From positions 1 to 11,203 of the forward strand of contig UQMV01000053.1 in the NCBI GenBank assembly GCA_900542315.1: a stretch of 11,203 nucleotides of DNA, written 5' to 3'. Position 1 is the first letter of the stretch, and each line of letters begins with the position of its first letter. The position numbers were made by a program, and so were the translations under genes. Source of the DNA: an uncultured Collinsella sp. (lineage in GTDB: Bacteria; Actinomycetota; Coriobacteriia; Coriobacteriales; Coriobacteriaceae). A model generated the notes under the pieces. The model ran no database searches and was not told the DNA's origin. It was given only the letters and a program-made list of their open reading frames with translations. This document shows, piece after piece, positions 8,575 to 11,203 of this stretch.

Positions 8575-9156
8575 ATGGAGCTCACGGACCGCTCTGGTTA
8601 CTTTGCGGGCCCCGGCATGCTCGGCGGCTCTTTTGGCGATGCCTCGCGCGCAAGCGACGAGGCCGCCGAGGGCGTCGCCGACCCCTGCCTGGGTCACGCG
8701 CCCGACCAGGTGGTCTTCTATGAGCTCACGCGTAAGTTTGTGGAGACCGAGGAAGACGTTCCCCAGGAGGCCTGCGACGTGCTGTACTACACGCTCGCCG
8801 TGGGCCACCACACCGGCGTGCTCGACTGCTTTGAGCCGCGCCTGTCGGTGCCGGTGGATGTCTTCTATTCGCTCGTCGACGCGCTGCCGGAGGGGGAGGC
8901 CAAGACCAAGTTCGAGGCCATCCGCTCCTTTGGCGAGTGCCAGCTCGACAAGGCGGCGGTGCCGTCGCTGCTCGAGGCCTGCGACACGCTGCTCGACGAG
9001 CGCGGTTTTCGCGGTTCGGCCAAGGCCGGCATCTCGGTGTTCGATGACGACTTTGGCCTGCATGCCCAGCAGGTTGCGTTCTTAATGAAGTTTCGCGATC
9101 TGGTTGAGCGCGTGCGCGATGTGTCGGGCGTGTATCTGACGGGGAGGCTACAGTAA
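8575..9156 (+). CDS. hycH: Formate hydrogenlyase assembly protein, HycH/HyfJ family
   Basis: 193 residues. From about residue 45 it matches HycH/HyfJ: VVFYELTRKFVETEE, then VLYYTLAVGHHTGVLDCFE, which is the family's most conserved stretch, and a C-terminal helical region ending in GVYLTGRLQ. HycH is needed for maturation of the hydrogenase large subunit in E. coli, but its biochemical role is not well defined. The first 40 or so residues (Gly/Ser/Ala/Asp-rich) have no counterpart in the roughly 136-residue E. coli protein. The start at 8575 is supported by GGAGGT at 8563-8568 and by direct abutment with the hyfI stop. In E. coli the hyf operon has hyfJ at this position, so either name is defensible. 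It overlaps hycI by one base (TAATG). Confidence 0.9.
   Translation: MELTDRSGYFAGPGMLGGSFGDASRASDEAAEGVADPCLGHAPDQVVFYELTRKFVETEEDVPQEACDVLYYTLAVGHHTGVLDCFEPRLSVPVDVFYSLVDALPEGEAKTKFEAIRSFGECQLDKAAVPSLLEACDTLLDERGFRGSAKAGISVFDDDFGLHAQQVAFLMKFRDLVERVRDVSGVYLTGRLQ
9141..9147 (+). promoter_or_regulatory. Ribosome binding site for hycI
   Basis: GGGGAGG lies within the end of hycH, 8 nt before the ATG at 9156, which shares its first base with the hycH stop (TAATG). It supports the longer N-terminus chosen for HycI. Confidence 0.7.
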
Positions 9157-9659
9157 TGGGTCGCGTTGTGGATGGCCGTGTGAACGGCGCCCCGTTTGCG
9201 GGCATTGTGCTCACGGCGGGAAGCGTGCTGCGCGCCGACGATGCCGCCGGCCCCGTGCTCTCCAAAAAGATGGAGGACACGCCCATCGCCGGTTGGTACA
9301 CCATCGACGGTGGGCAAACGCCCGAGGACGACATCATCGAGGTCAAGCGCGAGCTTCCGCCGCGCCTGGTGTTGGTCGATGCCGCCGACATGGCGCTGCC
9401 CGTCGGTGCCATCCGCCTGCTCGATAAGACCGACGTCGCGCGCAAGTCGATGTTCACCACGCATTCGCTTCCCTTGTCGATTCTGATCGAAGAGATTGAG
9501 CAATCGTGCGAAGATATCGTCTTCATAGGGATTCAGCCGGGCGATACGGAGTTCTATAACCCCATGTCCCCGGAGGTCTTTGAGGCCGTCGACGCCGTGT
9601 ATGACGCCGTGGCCGCCAACGACTTTTCCCACTTTGTCCGCTTGGGGCAGGAGCTATAG
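9156..9659 (+). CDS. hycI: Hydrogenase maturation endopeptidase HycI
   Basis: 167 residues. This nickel-dependent aspartic-type endopeptidase removes the C-terminal extension of the hydrogenase large subunit after Ni insertion; its natural target here is HyfG. The three Ni-sensing residues known from E. coli HycI (D16, D62, H90) correspond to D29 in RADDAAGP, D75 in LVDAADM and H103 in TTHSLP. The flanking motifs IDGGQTPEDDI and FIGIQPGD also match HycI. Odd points: the usual GN-x4-DDG-x-GP signature reads AGSVLRADDAAGP, with Ser for the conserved Asn and Ala for Gly, and there are about a dozen extra residues at the N-terminus. In the E. coli hyf operon no protease gene sits here; it carries hyfR between hyfJ and focB. 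A maturation role within this operon is inferred. Confidence 0.92.
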   Translation: MGRVVDGRVNGAPFAGIVLTAGSVLRADDAAGPVLSKKMEDTPIAGWYTIDGGQTPEDDIIEVKRELPPRLVLVDAADMALPVGAIRLLDKTDVARKSMFTTHSLPLSILIEEIEQSCEDIVFIGIQPGDTEFYNPMSPEVFEAVDAVYDAVAANDFSHFVRLGQEL

Positions 9660-9680
9660 GAGCGCTTGTCCCTGCTGATT

Positions 9681-9687
9681 AGGAAAG
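9681..9687 (+). promoter_or_regulatory. Ribosome binding site for the focA-like gene
   Basis: AGGAAAG, 11 nt before the ATG at 9699. It favours this ATG over an in-frame TTG at 9666, which has no comparable site and adds 11 non-family residues. The 39-nt gap after hycI (9660-9698) shows no convincing promoter, so read-through from the hyf operon is likely. Confidence 0.55.
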
Positions 9688-9698
9688 AAGTGATTGAC

Positions 9699-10538
9699 AT
9701 GGCAGATTCCAAGGTGGAGTACCCCGCTCCCGATTGCCTGGCGCCCGCCGCGATCGAGGCCAAGACCGAGACCGCCGGCGTGACCAAGGCTAACCTGCCG
9801 GTCGCTAAGGCCTTTCTGTTGGCAATGTTCGCCGGCGCGTTTATCGCCTTCGGCGGCCTGTTCTTTACGGTGTTTTTGAGCGACAGCACGCTGGGCTGGG
9901 GTGCCCAGCGCGTCGTGGGCGGCCTGTGCTTTTGCCTGGGCCTGGTGCTGGTGCTGGTGTGCGGCGCCGAGCTGTTTACCGGCAATTCGCTTATGGTCTG
10001 CGCACTCAAGAGCAAAAAGATCACTCTGGCCCAGATGCTCAAGGCCTGGGTCGTCGTGTGGGTCGGCAATTTTGTCGGTGCCCTGTTCATCGTCTTTTTG
10101 GTGTACATGGCCGGCATCTATAAACTTAACGGCGAGGCGGTCGCCAATTCCATGGTGAGTGTCGCTGCTGGCAAGGTGACAATCGACTGGGTGACGATCT
10201 TCTTCCGCGGCATCCTATGCAACATCTTTGTGTGCCTGGCCGTGTGGATCGGTACTGCCGGCAAGACCGTGGTCGATAAGGTCGTTGGCATTCTGCTGCC
10301 CATCGCAGCCTTTGTGGCCTGCGGTTTTGAGTACTGCGTTGCCAACATGTACTTTTTGCCCATGGGTGCCGTGATGCATGCATGCGGTTATGGTGCCGAC
10401 GTCGCCGGCGCCGATGCGCTCAACGCCGCGGGCATTGCGTTTAACCTGTCCGCCGCCACGCTGGGCAACATCGTGGGCGGCGCGGTTCTGATCGCGCTCG
10501 GCTACTGGTTTGTCTACGCCAAGAAGTCCGAGGCGTAA
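9699..10538 (+). CDS. focA: Formate/nitrite transporter family channel, FocA-like
   Basis: 279 residues with six hydrophobic segments, the standard fold and length of the pentameric FNT channels. Family features: GGLFFTVF in the first helix, CGAELFTGNSL (the omega-loop region, with T94 equivalent to E. coli FocA T91), GNFVGALF, RGILCNIFVCLAVW, and GNIVGGAVLIALGYWFVY at the end. At the position of the nearly invariant pore histidine (E. coli FocA H209 in GFEHSIANM), this protein has Tyr: GFEYCVANM, Y212, codon TAC at 10332-10334. Context points to formate as substrate: it follows the hydrogenase operon just as focB closes the E. coli hyf operon. Direction of transport cannot be read from sequence, and the His-to-Tyr change may alter it. 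Nitrite or another small monocarboxylate remains possible. Confidence 0.92.
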   Translation: MADSKVEYPAPDCLAPAAIEAKTETAGVTKANLPVAKAFLLAMFAGAFIAFGGLFFTVFLSDSTLGWGAQRVVGGLCFCLGLVLVLVCGAELFTGNSLMVCALKSKKITLAQMLKAWVVVWVGNFVGALFIVFLVYMAGIYKLNGEAVANSMVSVAAGKVTIDWVTIFFRGILCNIFVCLAVWIGTAGKTVVDKVVGILLPIAAFVACGFEYCVANMYFLPMGAVMHACGYGADVAGADALNAAGIAFNLSAATLGNIVGGAVLIALGYWFVYAKKSEA

Positions 10539-10560
10539 GGTACCGTCTGTTTGACGTTGG

Positions 10561-10596
10561 GCCTCCCGCGGGGCGTTGCCGTGCGGGAGGCTTTTT
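10561..10596 (+). terminator. Rho-independent terminator after focA
   Basis: A perfect 9-bp inverted repeat, GCCTCCCGC (10561-10569) with GCGGGAGGC (10583-10591), has a 13-nt loop and is followed at once by TTTTT (10592-10596). It lies 22 nt after the focA stop codon and probably ends the hyf-focA transcript, separating it from the molybdoenzyme gene. Between the terminator and 10660 I see no clear promoter elements. Confidence 0.9.
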
Positions 10597-10660
10597 GGGT
10601 CTGGGGCTCGTTGCCGGGCTGTTGGCCTGTTGTGTTTGGCTTGTGAAAGGGGTAATCGAG

Positions 10661-11155
10661 ATGGCATCTGCTGTGGAGCGTGACGGTCGCGCTGTGGTGA
10701 CCACATGCGGGGGATGCTATGCCGATTGCGCCTTTGCGGCACGCGTTGAGGACGGTCGCGTGGTGGCCGAGTTGCCGGTGCCGGGGCACCCGTGCGCGGC
10801 ACGAGCCCTGTGCGCCCGCGGACGGCATCGTCTGGCAATGCCGTTTGACGAGCGCGACCGGATTTTGCATCCCATGCGCCGACGAGCTGATGGCTCGGGG
10901 TTCGATGCGATTTCCTGGGACGAGGCGTTTGCCCAGATTGCCGAGCGCCTTTTGGGGATTGTTGGCGAGTGCGGACCTCGTGCGCTGGGCATGACGCTCG
11001 GCGTGCCCTCGTTCGACCGCTACTGGGCCTATCGCTTTATGCATGCGCTGGGTTCGCCCAACGTGTACGGTGCCGACGGCGCCTGCGAGGTGAGCCGCCT
11101 GACCGGCTGGGAGCACAGCCTGGGCTACAGCCCGGCGTCCGACCTGGCCCACACC
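10661..11155 (+). CDS. Molybdopterin-dependent oxidoreductase (DMSO reductase family), N-terminal part, 3' end missing
   Basis: 165 codons are present before the frame runs into adapter at 11156. The adapter contains no in-frame stop, so an automatic caller would append 16 false residues. ATG 10661 follows AAAGGGG at 10646-10652. An N-terminal [4Fe-4S] site is complete: C16-x2-C19-x3-C23 and C51 in CARG. ISWDEAFAQIAERL is the typical MopB-family segment. C142 (GSPNVYGADGACEVSR) falls where FdhF of E. coli has Sec140, so it is the predicted Mo/W ligand. Two positions argue against formate dehydrogenase: E143 replaces the FDH histidine next to the metal ligand, and R53 replaces the Lys of the CLKG motif. 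There is no Tat signal, so it is probably cytoplasmic. Codon use is looser than upstream (CGA, CGG, GGG and GGA are frequent). Substrate unknown. Confidence 0.85.
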
Positions 11156-11203
11156 AGATCGGAAGAGCGTCGTGTAGGGAAAGAGTGTAGATCTCGGTGG
11201 TCG
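11156..11203 (-). other. Illumina adapter sequence, inverted copy (artefact)
   Basis: Starts with the diagnostic AGATCGGAAGAGC and continues as the reverse complement of the P5/TruSeq universal adapter. Its first 46 bases are the exact reverse complement of 1-46, so the contig carries a false terminal inverted repeat. Genomic sequence ends at 11155. Confidence 0.98.

Noticed and set aside
9666..9698. TTG start for the focA-like gene
   Set aside because: Rare start codon without a good ribosome binding site; the ATG at 9699 is better placed after AGGAAAG.
10661..11155. Naming the terminal gene fdhF
   Set aside because: Location next to a formate hydrogenlyase is tempting, but the residues at the metal site (Cys-Glu instead of Sec/Cys-His) and in the Fe-S domain (Arg for Lys) do not fit, and the gene is truncated.
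10969..11190. A 73-codon plus-strand frame at the right end
   Set aside because: Shadow of the molybdoenzyme gene in another frame, with its stop codon inside the adapter.
1..11203. 46-bp perfect terminal inverted repeats suggesting a transposon or linear plasmid
   Set aside because: Both copies are Illumina adapter sequence. No transposase or flanking duplication is present.

Overview
This is a GC-rich bacterial contig of about 11.1 kb of genomic DNA (47-11155). Unremoved Illumina adapter flanks it on both sides (1-46 and 11156-11203). Gene content, codon usage and the compact all-plus-strand layout fit an anaerobic gut actinobacterium of the Coriobacteriia. Collinsella is my best guess, from general knowledge of that lineage's formate hydrogenlyase clusters and not from a search.

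Layout: positions 47-9659 hold one tightly packed operon for a membrane-bound group 4 [NiFe] hydrogenase of the formate hydrogenlyase (Hyf/Hyc) type. The order is hyfB (3' part only), hyfC, hyfD, hyfE, hyfF (membrane arm), hyfG (large subunit, NuoC-NuoD fusion), hyfH (ferredoxin-like subunit), hyfI (small subunit), hycH/hyfJ (assembly factor) and hycI (endopeptidase that matures HyfG). Gaps between these genes run from a 1-nt overlap to 15 nt, and nearly every gene has a clear Shine-Dalgarno sequence lying in or across the end of the gene before it. A formate/nitrite channel gene (focA-like, 9699-10538) follows after 39 nt and is closed by a strong rho-independent terminator (10561-10596). A separate gene starts at 10661: a DMSO-reductase-family molybdopterin enzyme with an N-terminal [4Fe-4S] site, cut by the contig end after 165 codons.

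How they work together: the three antiporter-like subunits HyfB, HyfD and HyfF, with HyfC and HyfE, form a long Complex I-like membrane arm. HyfG, HyfH and HyfI form the soluble arm, where electrons reduce protons to H2. HycH and HycI assemble and proteolytically mature HyfG. The channel would move formate across the membrane. The formate dehydrogenase that should feed electrons in, and hyfA/hycB-like electron carriers, are not in the window.

The complex itself is a known type, and I see no wholly new system. The points most worth checking are: (i) Tyr212 in the FocA-like channel where the family has its central pore histidine; (ii) the terminal molybdoenzyme, which looks unlike a formate dehydrogenase at two diagnostic positions; (iii) long lineage-specific tails on HyfH, HycH and HyfG, and a departure from the usual HycI signature; (iv) adapter at both ends, which creates a false 46-bp terminal inverted repeat and two chimeric reading frames.
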